Source: WTFY01 sp026713925 (lineage in GTDB: Bacteria; Pseudomonadota; Gammaproteobacteria; UBA4575). From it: a stretch of 64,000 bases of DNA. This document shows positions 35,258 through 45,618 of the stretch, one piece after another; the stretch's first letter is position 1, and each line of letters opens with the position of its first letter. Made by a program: the position numbers and the translations under genes. The notes beneath the pieces were generated by a model that was given only the letters and a program-made list of their open reading frames with translations, ran no database searches and had not been told where the DNA came from. Where the stretch lies: NCBI GenBank assembly GCA_963662355.1, contig OY759361.1:1488001-1552000 (forward strand). Direction: 5' to 3'.

Positions 35258-36237
35258 GTCCCTTTTATTCACGACTTGCAAAAACACTTGGCAATACAAG
35301 ACTCGAAGCTTTCAAGGCTGAACTGATTAGCAGGCTTGACTTGAGATATGCACGTCCCGGGCATGGAAGTTTTAAAGACTGGCAGCACATTGTAGAGTCA
35401 TTGCCGGACATCTCACCTTCATTTGTGGACCTTGATCGGTCTGCACCTATCATAGGCAAGGCCACCGATTGCACAGCACAGCACTGTGTGGTGCTCAGAC
35501 AGGGCCTGATGGCTTTGAGTCCTTGGCGCAAGGGGCCTTTCAATATGTTCGGGATTGATATTGATGCTGAGTGGAGAAGTGACTGGAAGTGGTTGCGTAT
35601 TGCACCACATCTTGCAGATCTCAAAGGGAAAACAATTCTGGACATTGGGTGCAGCAATGGTTATTACGCCTTGCGCATGCAAGCCTCAGGGGCCGCTCTT
35701 GTCTTGGGTGTTGAGCCGGTGTGGCGGTACGTATTTCAGTTTTCAGCCTTGTCAAGGTACTTGCCAGAACCTCAGCGCGTCTTCGTTTTGCCACTCAGGC
35801 TGGAGGAGTTACCTGGTTTGAATTCAGTATTTGATACGGTATTTTCCATGGGTGTGCTGTATCACAACCGACAACCAAAGTGCCATCTTGATCAAGTGTA
35901 TAGGGTTCTCCGAAAAGGTGGGCAATTTGTAGTGGAAACTCTGATTATTGAAAATGGCGATGTCGAGGCCCTTATTCCTCAAGGGCGTTATGCAAACATG
36001 CGGAACGTATGGATGATTCCGACCTATACGTTGCTGGAAGCTTGGTTGAAAGCATCAGGATTTATCAATATTCAATTGATTGATAAGAACAGGACCACGG
36101 TGCAAGAGCAGCGCCAGACAGAGTGGATGACTGGTTATTCTCTTGGTCATGCCCTGGACTCGGACGATTATCATCGAACTGTTGAGGGGTATCCTGCTCC
36201 ACTGCGCGCAAGCATTGTCGCTGAGAAACCGTTTTGA
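35254..36237 (+). CDS. cmoB: tRNA U34 carboxymethyltransferase
   Basis: Uses carboxy-SAM from CmoA to form 5-carboxymethoxyuridine at tRNA position 34. 327 residues, the family standard. The N-terminal GSFKDWQHIVESLP and GPFNMFGIDIDAEWRSDWKW segments are CmoB-specific; the methyltransferase motif I is ILDIGCSNGYYALRM, and the active-site NRTTVQEQRQTEWM is near the C-terminus. ATGA overlap with cmoA indicates coupled translation. Confidence 0.95.
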   Translation: MSPFYSRLAKTLGNTRLEAFKAELISRLDLRYARPGHGSFKDWQHIVESLPDISPSFVDLDRSAPIIGKATDCTAQHCVVLRQGLMALSPWRKGPFNMFGIDIDAEWRSDWKWLRIAPHLADLKGKTILDIGCSNGYYALRMQASGAALVLGVEPVWRYVFQFSALSRYLPEPQRVFVLPLRLEELPGLNSVFDTVFSMGVLYHNRQPKCHLDQVYRVLRKGGQFVVETLIIENGDVEALIPQGRYANMRNVWMIPTYTLLEAWLKASGFINIQLIDKNRTTVQEQRQTEWMTGYSLGHALDSDDYHRTVEGYPAPLRASIVAEKPF

Positions 36238-36259
36238 CTTTCACGGCATTTTTGGAGAG

Positions 36260-36583
36260 CTATTCCTCCAAATAATCACGTTTATCCACTACAGATTTCC
36301 ATTTCTCCGCATCTTCGGGTGCCGATATCATGCTTGTAATGACGGGCCATTTTGAAGCAAGCTGTTCATTCAGTGACAGGAACTCAAGCTGTGTTTCGGT
36401 CAGATCATTTTCACTGACTATGGCATTAACCGGACACTCGGGTTCGCACATGGCGCAGTCAATACAGTCCTCGGGATCTATGACCAGCATATTCGGCCCT
36501 TCATGAAAACAATCCACAGGGCACACTTCAACACATTCGGTGTATTTACATTTTATACAGGATTCCGTTACTACAAATGTCAT
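36260..36583 (-). CDS. fdxA: 7Fe ferredoxin FdxA
   Basis: Seven-iron ferredoxin carrying one [3Fe-4S] and one [4Fe-4S] cluster, 107 residues. It begins MTFVVTESCIKCKYTECVEV, the family's invariant N-terminus, so the ATG at 36583 is preferred over one ten codons upstream. The second cluster motif is CIDCAMCEPECP. It lies next to mutS on the same strand, the arrangement seen in Pseudomonas. Convergent with cmoB. Confidence 0.95.
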   Translation of the reverse strand: MTFVVTESCIKCKYTECVEVCPVDCFHEGPNMLVIDPEDCIDCAMCEPECPVNAIVSENDLTETQLEFLSLNEQLASKWPVITSMISAPEDAEKWKSVVDKRDYLEE

Positions 36584-36672
36584 CAGATCTATTCCAGATA
36601 AATAAATTACCAAGTTGAAATAAAGGTATGAAGTAACATAGTCAGGCGGGTATGCACATTGGCTGAATACTA

Positions 36673-39228
36673 CTAGGAAAGCTCCTTGAGCTTATACAAT
36701 ATTTCGAGCGCATCCTTGGGGCTCAAATCATCAGGGTCGATCCCCATTAAATATTCGAGCACTGGAGGATTCTGGTGCTCTTCCAAAGGAAGTCCCAGCT
36801 GCAGGTCACAGTCTTGATTGTCTTTCTGGTAATTAGACAACTCCAGTTGCTTCAGTCTTAACTTGGCATTGGCTATGACAGATTTTGGTATCCCTGCAAG
36901 CCGGGCAACCTGTACTCCATAGCTCTGGTTTGCAGGACCGTCCTTCAATGCGTGCAAAAAAATGATTTTGTCTTCATGTTCAACAGCATCGATGTGCACA
37001 TTGTGAATGTTATCGTGGAACTCCGGCAGCTGTGTAAGCTCAAAGTAATGCGTGGAAAATAGGGTATAGCACTTGTTTACAGTACTTAGATGTTCAGCAC
37101 ATGACCAGGCCAGCGAAAGACCATCGTAAGTACTAGTGCCACGGCCAATTTCATCCATAAGCACTAGGCTGTTACAGGTTGCATTATTGAGAATGTTGGC
37201 GGATTCAGTCATTTCAACCATGAATGTTGAATGTCCAGAACTCAAGTCGTCCGAAGCACCAATACGTGTGTAGATTGCATCAACAGGGCCAACTGTAGCA
37301 GCTGCGGCAGGTACGAAGCTTCCTGTGTAAGCCAGCCATGTGATTAATGCAACTTGGCGCATATACGTGGATTTTCCACCCATGTTCGGGCCAGTAATCA
37401 ATAACACTTTGTGCTGTGGGTCGAGTACTGTGTCATTTGCAGTGAAGGACTCATTCTGGACCTGCTCAATCACTGGATGTCTGCCCTGTTTGATATGGAT
37501 ACTGCTTTCTGTTGTGAATTCCGGTTGTACGTAGTTCAGGGTTTTCGCACGTTCTGCAAGCGTGACAAGCGCGTCCAGTTGTGCAAGACCATGAGCGCAA
37601 CGCTGGATGGTGCCTAGTTCTTTGATCAGGTCTGCCAGCAATTTTTCATATAGGTGTTTCTCGCACCTAAGGGCTCGTTCCTTGGCGCTTAGCACTTCAT
37701 CCTCAAAACGCTTTAATTCCTGAGTCGTGTACCGCTCTGTATTTTTCAGGGTTTGTCTGCGGATGTAGCATTCTGGTACAAGGTGTACGTGATTGCGGGA
37801 AATCTCTATGTAGTATCCGTGTACACGGTTGTAGGCAACTTTCAGTGATGGAATCTGTGTTGTGGCCTTTTCTTGCTGTTCCATTTCAACAAGATACTGA
37901 TTGGCGCAATCACTTAAACTGCGCAACCGGTCCAGTTCTTCATTAAATCCTGATTTGATTACGCCACCATCACGAATTATTGCAGGCAGTTGATCCTTTA
38001 GCGCATGGGCTAGGGTAGAGGCGAGTACTTCATGCTGATCGAACATAGCTGAGCACTCTTGTAACAGTTCTTCGTTATAGGGGATGAGCGCTTGGCGAAC
38101 TGATGGAATTATGTTCAACGTTTCACGCAGTGCATCCAGGTCTCTTGGTTGTGCAGTTTGTAATGCGATGCGGCTGCGTATGCGTTCAATATCGTTCCCT
38201 TGGGACAGCAGACTGTGCAAGGCAGCGAGTTCATCAAGCTCTATGAGTTGTTTTATTGCAGCATGCCTTTTCAGAAGGGTAGATTGGATACGGATTGGTT
38301 GGTTTAACCACAAACGTAATTGACGGGCACCCATGGTTGAGGCTGTTTTGTCAAGTACGCCTATCAAACTGTTTGTTTTTTGTCCACGCGTAGATCGTTC
38401 TATCTCAAGGTTGTTTCTTGAGATGCTGTCAACCAGTATGTGTTCATCATTTTTATGTACTTTCAGTCCATCAATATGGGGCAATGCCGATTTTTGTGTA
38501 TCCTTCACGTACTGAAGTACGGCACCAGCAGAAGCAATCGCCAAGGGGTGCTCGTCGCATCCATAACCGCTCAAATTGCGAGTAGAGAATTGCTTGCATA
38601 AGGCTGTCGTTGCACTTTCACTTTCAAAATGCCAGGCTGGTAATCGCCGTACTACCGATGTCTTTTTGAATGTGATCGTGGCATCTTCGGGTACCAGGAT
38701 TTCAGCAGGTTGTATACGTTCAACCTCATTTGAAAGTTCCTGAAGGCTTTGACATGTCTGCAATATGAATCTACCCGAACTTAAGTCCAGATAGGCTAAT
38801 CCTGCAGATTGCCCGGCCTTACAGACTGCCAAAAGGTAATTTTCTCGGCTGTGTTCCAGCAGTGCATTTTCGGTAATTGTACCGGGTGTAATAATACGAG
38901 TGATCTTGCGTTCCACTAGACCTTTACTGCTTGTGGGATCGCCAGTCTGGTCACAGATCACGACTGATTCGCCATGGCGCAATAATTTAATCAGGTAGTT
39001 ATCTACAGAGTGTACGGGCACACCTGCCATGGGTATTTCATCAGCGGCATTTTTGTTGCGAGAAGTTAGTGTTAAATCCAGTAGCTTGGCAGCATGTTTT
39101 GCATCTTCGAAAAAGAGTTCAAAAAAATCACCCATACGGTAAAACAACAGCATGTCAGGATAATCAGTTTTAAAGCGCAGATACTGTTGCATCATGGGGG
39201 TGTGTTTTGCTAGAGGACGTGCGACCAT
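36673..39228 (-). CDS. mutS: DNA mismatch repair protein MutS
   Basis: Mismatch-recognition ATPase of methyl-directed repair, 851 residues. The mismatch-wedging Phe-x-Glu is in RMGDFFELFFED near residue 33, Walker A in ITGPNMGGKSTYMRQ, Walker B in LVLMDEIGRGTSTYDG, and the helix-turn-helix end near LAGIPKSVIANAK. Length and order of domains are normal. Confidence 0.96.
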   Translation of the reverse strand: MVARPLAKHTPMMQQYLRFKTDYPDMLLFYRMGDFFELFFEDAKHAAKLLDLTLTSRNKNAADEIPMAGVPVHSVDNYLIKLLRHGESVVICDQTGDPTSSKGLVERKITRIITPGTITENALLEHSRENYLLAVCKAGQSAGLAYLDLSSGRFILQTCQSLQELSNEVERIQPAEILVPEDATITFKKTSVVRRLPAWHFESESATTALCKQFSTRNLSGYGCDEHPLAIASAGAVLQYVKDTQKSALPHIDGLKVHKNDEHILVDSISRNNLEIERSTRGQKTNSLIGVLDKTASTMGARQLRLWLNQPIRIQSTLLKRHAAIKQLIELDELAALHSLLSQGNDIERIRSRIALQTAQPRDLDALRETLNIIPSVRQALIPYNEELLQECSAMFDQHEVLASTLAHALKDQLPAIIRDGGVIKSGFNEELDRLRSLSDCANQYLVEMEQQEKATTQIPSLKVAYNRVHGYYIEISRNHVHLVPECYIRRQTLKNTERYTTQELKRFEDEVLSAKERALRCEKHLYEKLLADLIKELGTIQRCAHGLAQLDALVTLAERAKTLNYVQPEFTTESSIHIKQGRHPVIEQVQNESFTANDTVLDPQHKVLLITGPNMGGKSTYMRQVALITWLAYTGSFVPAAAATVGPVDAIYTRIGASDDLSSGHSTFMVEMTESANILNNATCNSLVLMDEIGRGTSTYDGLSLAWSCAEHLSTVNKCYTLFSTHYFELTQLPEFHDNIHNVHIDAVEHEDKIIFLHALKDGPANQSYGVQVARLAGIPKSVIANAKLRLKQLELSNYQKDNQDCDLQLGLPLEEHQNPPVLEYLMGIDPDDLSPKDALEILYKLKELS

Positions 39229-39278
39229 GATGAGAGTCTAACCAAGAATAAATATTTAGACAGCATAAAGTCACCAAA

Positions 39279-39779
39279 ATGTTCGACATGACTTCCTCAG
39301 AAATGGAACAGTTATTGGATGTGCTTGCACAGAAGATGATTGGTAAGGGACTCAGGTTGGTAACAGCTGAATCCTGTACTGGAGGGATGCTTGCACAGTG
39401 GATGACTGCTTTTGCAGGGAGTAGCAGGTGGTTTGAGTGTGGTTTTGTGACTTACAGCAATGAATCAAAAATCAGGATACTGGGTGTACAACCTGAATCT
39501 TTGGACAGACATGGTGCAGTGAGCATGCAAGTTGCTGAACAAATGGCGCTAGGAGCTCTTCGCAACAGTACTGCGGATATAGCTGTCTCGATTACCGGTA
39601 TAGCAGGACCTACTGGGGGCAGTTCAGTCAAGCCGCTAGGTACGGTATACATATCAACTGTAAAACGAGATCAGCCTCCATGTACAATACATCATGCATT
39701 CGGTGGGGACCGCGCTGCAATTCGCGAATGGAGTGCAATCTCGGCTGTTACCCATCTGATAAGTCAATACGGGGAATAG
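39279..39779 (+). CDS. pncC: Nicotinamide-nucleotide amidohydrolase (CinA C-terminal type)
   Basis: 166-residue stand-alone CinA C-terminal domain, which deamidates nicotinamide mononucleotide in pyridine-nucleotide recycling. TAESCTGGMLAQWMT, FVTYSNESKIRILGV and SITGIAGPTGGS are characteristic. Start ATG 39279 (an ATG at 39291 also fits). Located before recA as in many Gammaproteobacteria. Confidence 0.9.
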   Translation: MFDMTSSEMEQLLDVLAQKMIGKGLRLVTAESCTGGMLAQWMTAFAGSSRWFECGFVTYSNESKIRILGVQPESLDRHGAVSMQVAEQMALGALRNSTADIAVSITGIAGPTGGSSVKPLGTVYISTVKRDQPPCTIHHAFGGDRAAIREWSAISAVTHLISQYGE

Positions 39780-39836
39780 AGGCTAATTCAAGCTGGTCAT
39801 ATTCGATGGCCTGTTTCGGATGGATATGCATATCGA

Positions 39837-39842
39837 TATAAT
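39837..39842 (+). promoter_or_regulatory. recA: Candidate recA promoter -10
   Basis: A perfect TATAAT stands about 113 bp before the recA GTG. The -35 position (around 39814, TTTCGG) is weak. No LexA box with CTGT-N8-ACAG spacing was found in the intergenic region. Confidence 0.35.
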
Positions 39843-39955
39843 AGGACTGCTTTGTCCGGGCAAGAGTGCGGAAAATGGGGAATTAATTTACTGATAACAG
39901 GTAGTAATCCCTGGAGATTAATGCAAATTGATTTAGAAAACATCTGGAGTGGGCT

Positions 39956-41005
39956 GTGGACGAAAATCGAAAAAAGGCGCTGGTAGCAGCACTAGGTCAG
40001 ATAGAAAGGCAATTCGGTAAAGGGGCGGTGATGCGTCTCGGTGATTCCTCTGCTACGCGCGATATAGAGGTGATCTCTACAGGTTCACTGGCTTTGGATG
40101 TTGCGCTAGGCATTGGTGGTCTTCCTAAAGGACGAGTCACTGAAGTTTATGGACCGGAGTCTTCAGGTAAGACTACGCTGACCCTGCAGGTTATCGCAGA
40201 GTGCCAGAAACAAGGAGGAACAGCGGCATTTGTTGATGCCGAGCATGCATTGGACCCGGTCTACGCAGAGAAAATTGGTGTTGATGTGGATGATTTGCTT
40301 ATTTCACAGCCTGATACCGGTGAACAGGCACTGGAAATTACGGATATGCTGGTGCGTTCCGGTGCAGTCAGCATTGTGGTCGTGGATTCAGTAGCAGCTT
40401 TGACGCCGCGTGCAGAGATTGAGGGGGATATGGGAGACTCACACATGGGTTTGCAGGCTCGGCTGATGTCTCAGGCTTTACGTAAACTGACCGCTAACAT
40501 CAAACGCTCAAACACCATGGTGGTATTCATTAACCAAATCCGCATGAAAATTGGGGTTATGTTCGGAAATCCGGAAACAACGACAGGCGGCAATGCATTG
40601 AAATTCTATGCATCAGTGCGGCTAGATATTCGCCGTGTAGGTGCTATCAAAGTGAGAGATGAGATCCTAGGTAATGAGACACGTGTAAAGGTAGTAAAAA
40701 ACAAATTAGCACCACCTTTCAAAAAAGCAGACTTCGAGATTCTGTATGGCGAAGGTATCTCAAGAATGGGTGAACTCATTGACATGGGTGTTGATAATGA
40801 AATCGTTGAGAAAGCAGGTGCCTGGTACAGCTACAATGGGGAACGTATTGGACAGGGGAAGGAAAATTCACGCACTTGGCTGAAAGAACATCCACAGGTT
40901 GCAGATGAGATTGAGGCAAGGTTGCGTGAGAAACTAATGCCGCATGTGAGCAAACCCGGTCTGCAAACAGAAGATATAGAAGGGACCGAAACCACTGAAG
41001 CCTGA
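39956..41005 (+). CDS. recA: Recombinase A
   Basis: DNA strand-exchange ATPase and SOS coprotease, 349 residues. The start is GTG, six bases after GGAG, giving MDENRKKALVAALGQIERQFGKGA. Walker A GPESSGKTT, the L1 and L2 regions with NQIRMKIGVMFGNPETTTGG, and an acidic C-terminus are present. recX follows with overlapping or near-overlapping reading frames. Confidence 0.97.
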   Translation: MDENRKKALVAALGQIERQFGKGAVMRLGDSSATRDIEVISTGSLALDVALGIGGLPKGRVTEVYGPESSGKTTLTLQVIAECQKQGGTAAFVDAEHALDPVYAEKIGVDVDDLLISQPDTGEQALEITDMLVRSGAVSIVVVDSVAALTPRAEIEGDMGDSHMGLQARLMSQALRKLTANIKRSNTMVVFINQIRMKIGVMFGNPETTTGGNALKFYASVRLDIRRVGAIKVRDEILGNETRVKVVKNKLAPPFKKADFEILYGEGISRMGELIDMGVDNEIVEKAGAWYSYNGERIGQGKENSRTWLKEHPQVADEIEARLREKLMPHVSKPGLQTEDIEGTETTEA

Positions 41006-41060
41006 GCACTCAATACGGGACACTGCATTAAGCCTGCTTGCCAGGCGAGAGCACACTCGC

Positions 41061-41468
41061 TTGGAACTCTCTAAGAAACTGAAAGCTAGGGGATTCTCGC
41101 TGGCTGATATAGATACAATACTGGACAGTTTGGAGAATGAAGGCTTGCAAAGTGATGCACGGTATGCACAGAGCTATGTTTATTTCCGATCCCAACGCGG
41201 CTTTGGGCCTTTGCGCATCAAGCTGGAATTACAGGAGCGAGGGGTTTCAAGTCGATTGATTAACACCTATGTCGATTTCAATGACCAGGTCTGGCTGCAG
41301 GTTGCCTGCAGGGCATACAAGAAAAAATTTGATACGCAAGCTGCAGGCGTGACAGTAAAGGAGCAGGCTAAACGCACACGCTACCTTCATGCCCGTGGAT
41401 TCACCAGTGATATAATCAAAAGAACCTTAACAGCATTTTCAGCTGCTGAGACAGTATGTGAAGTTTAG
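41061..41468 (+). CDS. recX: RecA regulator RecX (start uncertain)
   Basis: RecX inhibits and modulates RecA filaments. The coordinates use TTG 41061, the first conventional start codon, but the frame is open from 40980. It encodes a convincing RecX N-terminus upstream (RDTALSLLARREHTRLELSK), so the real protein is longer and would start near the recA stop. Candidate starts there are non-standard (ATA 41013 or CTG 40995). The core ARYAQSYVYFRSQRGFGPLRIKLELQERG and C-terminal RYLHARGFTSDIIKR are standard. It is probably cotranscribed with recA. Confidence 0.85.
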   Translation: MELSKKLKARGFSLADIDTILDSLENEGLQSDARYAQSYVYFRSQRGFGPLRIKLELQERGVSSRLINTYVDFNDQVWLQVACRAYKKKFDTQAAGVTVKEQAKRTRYLHARGFTSDIIKRTLTAFSAAETVCEV

Positions 41469-41501
41469 GGATAAGAAATATCGCGACAAGGCAGGACTGA
41501 T

Positions 41502-44111
41502 ATGGAAAGCAGCGCTGAGATTCGTAGTGCATTTTTAGATTTCTTTAAGCAGCACGGGCACGAGGTTGTGCCATCAGCCCCCCTGGTGCCTGCTAATGAT
41601 CCAACATTGCTGTTTACCAATGCTGGCATGGTGCAGTTCAAGGATGTTTTTCTTGGCAAGGAGTCACCAGGCTATTCATGTGCGGTATCCAGTCAGCGCT
41701 GTCTTAGGGCAGGGGGCAAGCATAATGATCTGGAAAACGTAGGCTATACCGCTAGACACCATACGTTTTTTGAAATGCTGGGCAACTTCAGCTTCGGTGA
41801 TTACTTCAAGCAAGAAGCAATTCATTATGCCTGGGATTTCCTTACCAAGGTTATAGAGCTTCCTGAAGATCGCCTATGGGTGACTGTATATCAGGAAGAC
41901 AAACAGGCGGCAGATATCTGGTTAAACGATATCGGTGTAAATGCCCAAAGATTCTCATCCATTGGTGCAGACGATAACTTCTGGACAATGGGCGATACAG
42001 GACCTTGTGGCCCCTGTACGGAAGTATTTTATGATTATGGAGAAGATATGCCGGGTGGCCCGCCTGGCACATTCGGGCAGGAAGGTGATCGCTACACAGA
42101 AATATGGAACCTCGTCTTCATGCAGTACGAGCGTGATAAGCAAGGCGTACTTTCCAACCTACCAGCACCCTCTGTCGACACGGGCATGGGTCTTGAACGC
42201 TTAGCAGCAGTTTTGCAGGGTGTTACGAACAACTACGAGACAGATTTGTTTGTTGGCATCATAAGCGCTGCTGCAGATATAGCCAAGGTGACGGATACCA
42301 CTATGCCTTCTCTGCGAGTCATTGCAGACCACATTCGCGCATGTGCTTTCATGATTGTTGATGGAGTGCAACCCTCGAACGAAGGTAGGGGATATGTGCT
42401 GCGACGTGTCATTCGACGAGCTGCTCGGCATGGAAACAAACTGGGTATAGAAGGACCTTTTTTTTACAGACTGGTGCAGCCTCTTGTAGAGGGCATGGGC
42501 ACAACTTGTCCAGAATTAGTGGATTCCAGTTTGAAGGTGCAAAGAATTCTGGAGCAAGAAGAACAGAGGTTTAGCGATACGCTCATTCAGGGCATGCGTA
42601 TTCTCCAGGAAGATATTGAAAAATTGTCTGGAAACACTATATCTGGTGAAACGGCTTTCAAGCTTTATGATACGTATGGCTTTCCCTGTGATTTAACGGC
42701 AGATATAGCACGCGAACAGCAACTGAAGGTGGATATTGCAGGCTTTGAAAAGCATATGGAGTTACAACGTGAACGTGGTAGACAAGCAAGTCATTTCGAT
42801 TCGGAATATGATGCTCTACCGGTGGTACATACTGCTACGGTGTTCACAGGCTATGGCTGTATACAGGATCAGGCTGCTGTACAGGAAGTCTTTGTAGAAA
42901 ACAAACCAGTAAAGGTGATCTCGGAAGGTGAATCCGGAAGCATCATCTTGGAGAAAACCCCTTTTTATGCCGAGTCAGGAGGACAGGTGGGGGACCAAGG
43001 AACACTGACGAATGATCTGGCACATTTTCAGGTAGTCGATACGCAAAGACTAGGCAGCGCACATGTGCATAGTGGCAAGCTTGTATCAGGTTGCCTTAAG
43101 GTTGGTGATCATGTGCAGGCAGAAGTGAGTGCTACACGTAGGCAGGCAACTGTACTCAATCACTCTGCAACTCATCTGATGCATGCCGCATTGCGTCAAG
43201 TGCTTGGAACACACGTACAGCAAAAAGGGTCTCTGGTAGCGCCGGACCGATTGCGTTTTGATTTCTCACATAATGCACCAGTCAGTGCAGAAGAACTGGA
43301 CAGGATAGAAGATGTTGTCAATCATCAGATCAGGTTAAATTCAACGGTAAAGGCGAAGATCATGCCGAAGGATCAAGCGTTGGGTGCAGGTGCTGTAGCC
43401 TTATTCGGCGAAAAATATGGACGTGATGTGCGAGTGCTTTCTATTGGTAATTTTTCGCTGGAATTATGTGGAGGTACTCATGTGGAACGGTCAGGTGACA
43501 TAGGTGCATTCAAAATCATTTCTGAATCAGGTATTGCCTCGGGAATCCGACGTATTGAAGCAATGACAGGTGAGTCAGCGATGGGCTGGGTCCAGAAAAA
43601 TGAAAATCAGATTGCGGGCATTGCAAGTCTGCTTAAAGTATCGAAGGGCAGGGTTATAGAAAAAATTTCACAGCTTCTGGAGCAAAATCGCTTGCTTGAA
43701 AAGGAGCTTGACCGGCTTAAGGCTAAGGTTGCTTCGCAGGCCGGAAGTGATTTGGTAGATCACGTAGTAGAAGTTGATGGGATCAAGGTGCTGGCCTGTA
43801 CCATTGAAGGAGCAGACCTGAAAGCGTTGCGCAGTATGGTAGACCAGTTAAAGCATAGGCTTGGTAGTTCTGCGATTGTTTTAGGTACATTCAAGGACTC
43901 GAAAGTAAGCTTGGTTGCTGGTGTAACCAATGATCAGACCCATCGCATCAAGGCCAGCGATCTTGTTAATGCTGTAGCTGTGCAGGTAGGCGGTAAAGGT
44001 GGAGGTCGGGATGACATGGCTCAGGCAGGGGGGAACAAACCTAGTGCGCTGGGTACAGCCTTGCAATCTGTTCCAGACTGGGTACGTGAAAATTTACAGC
44101 AGCTGCCATAG
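41502..44111 (+). CDS. alaS: Alanine--tRNA ligase
   Basis: Class II alanyl-tRNA synthetase, 869 residues. Motif 2 region ARHHTFFEMLGNFSFGDYF, motif 3 GMGLERLA, the editing domain zinc ligands HSATHLMHAAL and CGGTH, and the C-terminal C-Ala domain ending in GGGRDDMAQAGG are all present. Full length for a proteobacterial enzyme. Confidence 0.97.
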   Translation: MESSAEIRSAFLDFFKQHGHEVVPSAPLVPANDPTLLFTNAGMVQFKDVFLGKESPGYSCAVSSQRCLRAGGKHNDLENVGYTARHHTFFEMLGNFSFGDYFKQEAIHYAWDFLTKVIELPEDRLWVTVYQEDKQAADIWLNDIGVNAQRFSSIGADDNFWTMGDTGPCGPCTEVFYDYGEDMPGGPPGTFGQEGDRYTEIWNLVFMQYERDKQGVLSNLPAPSVDTGMGLERLAAVLQGVTNNYETDLFVGIISAAADIAKVTDTTMPSLRVIADHIRACAFMIVDGVQPSNEGRGYVLRRVIRRAARHGNKLGIEGPFFYRLVQPLVEGMGTTCPELVDSSLKVQRILEQEEQRFSDTLIQGMRILQEDIEKLSGNTISGETAFKLYDTYGFPCDLTADIAREQQLKVDIAGFEKHMELQRERGRQASHFDSEYDALPVVHTATVFTGYGCIQDQAAVQEVFVENKPVKVISEGESGSIILEKTPFYAESGGQVGDQGTLTNDLAHFQVVDTQRLGSAHVHSGKLVSGCLKVGDHVQAEVSATRRQATVLNHSATHLMHAALRQVLGTHVQQKGSLVAPDRLRFDFSHNAPVSAEELDRIEDVVNHQIRLNSTVKAKIMPKDQALGAGAVALFGEKYGRDVRVLSIGNFSLELCGGTHVERSGDIGAFKIISESGIASGIRRIEAMTGESAMGWVQKNENQIAGIASLLKVSKGRVIEKISQLLEQNRLLEKELDRLKAKVASQAGSDLVDHVVEVDGIKVLACTIEGADLKALRSMVDQLKHRLGSSAIVLGTFKDSKVSLVAGVTNDQTHRIKASDLVNAVAVQVGGKGGGRDDMAQAGGNKPSALGTALQSVPDWVRENLQQLP

Positions 44112-44240
44112 TGTAGCCTGATCAGAAAATGGAAATCTGGGTTATTATTTCTGTTGTATAACGCATGAATGTAGCTGAATGCATGCTAGTATTTCGTCAC
44201 GATTATTAAATGGAGGCCTGCTCTGGAGCGGTTTTGAGGC

Positions 44241-45482
44241 ATGGCATTGATTGTGCAAAAGTATGGGGGGACTTCAGTAGGTTCTATTGGACACATTGAA
44301 CATGTTGCTGAAAAAGTGGTTACAACCCGCAATCAGGGTCACAAAGTAGTAGTAGTGGTGTCTGCCATGAGCGGTGAAACCAATCGTCTGATGGGTATGG
44401 CGAATGAGATTCAGGGACAAATTGCACACGGACGTGAACTCGATGTTTTACTATCTACTGGTGAACAAGTCACAATTGCATTGCTTGCTATGGCGTTACA
44501 ACGGCGTGAGTGTGCAGCAGTATCTTCTACAGGTGCGCAACTCGATATTCGAACGGATAACAAGTTTAATAAAGCACGGATCAAAAGTATCGACGCAGTA
44601 CGTCTTAAAAGATCACTGGATGCAGGTTATGTCGTTGTAGTTGCAGGGTTTCAGGGGATAGATAGTGAAGGTAACATTACGACATTGGGTCGTGGCGGGT
44701 CTGATACTACCGCTGTAGCATTAGCTGCTGCGGTTAAGGCAGATGAGTGCCAAATCTATACAGATGTGGATGGTGTCTATACAACTGATCCGCGGGTTGA
44801 GCCTAATGCAAGACGTTTGGCTCGCATTACCTTTGAAGAAATGCTTGAAATGGCAAGCCTTGGATCCAAAGTTTTGCAAATTCGAGCGGTGGAATTTGCC
44901 GGCAAGTATGATGTGCCGATCAGGGTACTCTCCACTTTTGCAGAGGGCCCTGGGACTTTAATTACTTTTGAGGAAGATAGCATGGAAGATCCACTTGTAT
45001 CAGGAATCGCTTTTAATCGTGATGAAGCTCAGTTGACGGTCAAGGGAGTACCGGATCAACCGGGCGTTGCGGCTCATATTTTGGGTCCGATTGCAGATGA
45101 AAATATTGAAGTAGATATGATTGTACAGAATGTAGGCTCGGACGGGACTACAGACTTTACCTTTACGGTACATAGAAACGACTATACTAAAGGAATGAAA
45201 GTTATTGATAATACTTTAAAAAATATTGGGGGTGGCCAGGTAGGGGGTGATCCGAATATTGTAAAATTGTCGTTAGTAGGCGTAGGAATGAGGTCTCACG
45301 CCGGAATTGCGAGTAGAATGTTTACAGCATTGGCGCAGGAAAAGATCAATATCAGGATGATTTCGACTTCGGAGATTAAAATTTCTGTCGTGATTGAGGA
45401 AAAATACCTGGAGCTCGGTGTGCGTGTATTGCATGAGGCATTTGAGCTGGACCAGGAAATAGGAGCGGAAGATACTCAGTAG
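44241..45482 (+). CDS. lysC: Aspartate kinase
   Basis: Monofunctional aspartokinase starting the lysine/threonine/methionine pathway, 413 residues. The kinase begins MALIVQKYGGTSVGS; FQGIDSEGNITTLGRGGSDTTA and YTDVDGVYTTDPR follow. Two C-terminal ACT domains from about residue 265 predict feedback by lysine/threonine. An internal start giving a separate beta subunit is common in this family and possible. It lies between alaS and csrA, as in Pseudomonas-type gammaproteobacteria. Confidence 0.95.
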   Translation: MALIVQKYGGTSVGSIGHIEHVAEKVVTTRNQGHKVVVVVSAMSGETNRLMGMANEIQGQIAHGRELDVLLSTGEQVTIALLAMALQRRECAAVSSTGAQLDIRTDNKFNKARIKSIDAVRLKRSLDAGYVVVVAGFQGIDSEGNITTLGRGGSDTTAVALAAAVKADECQIYTDVDGVYTTDPRVEPNARRLARITFEEMLEMASLGSKVLQIRAVEFAGKYDVPIRVLSTFAEGPGTLITFEEDSMEDPLVSGIAFNRDEAQLTVKGVPDQPGVAAHILGPIADENIEVDMIVQNVGSDGTTDFTFTVHRNDYTKGMKVIDNTLKNIGGGQVGGDPNIVKLSLVGVGMRSHAGIASRMFTALAQEKINIRMISTSEIKISVVIEEKYLELGVRVLHEAFELDQEIGAEDTQ

Positions 45483-45618
45483 CGCATAATGTGAAAAGGC
45501 GAAGCAGCTTTAGTAAGGAAGAAAACTGAGGTGAAGCCCAGGAGCATGACTGAAATGAGTTGCTCGGATCGTGCCTTGGGTTAGATTTATATAAAACGGA
45601 CTATTTAGGAGACCGGGA

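Noticed and set aside
39889..39912. Near-palindrome TTACTGATAACAGGTAGTAA before recA as a LexA box
   Set aside because: It lacks the CTGT-N8-ACAG spacing; the halves do not match the known gammaproteobacterial SOS box.
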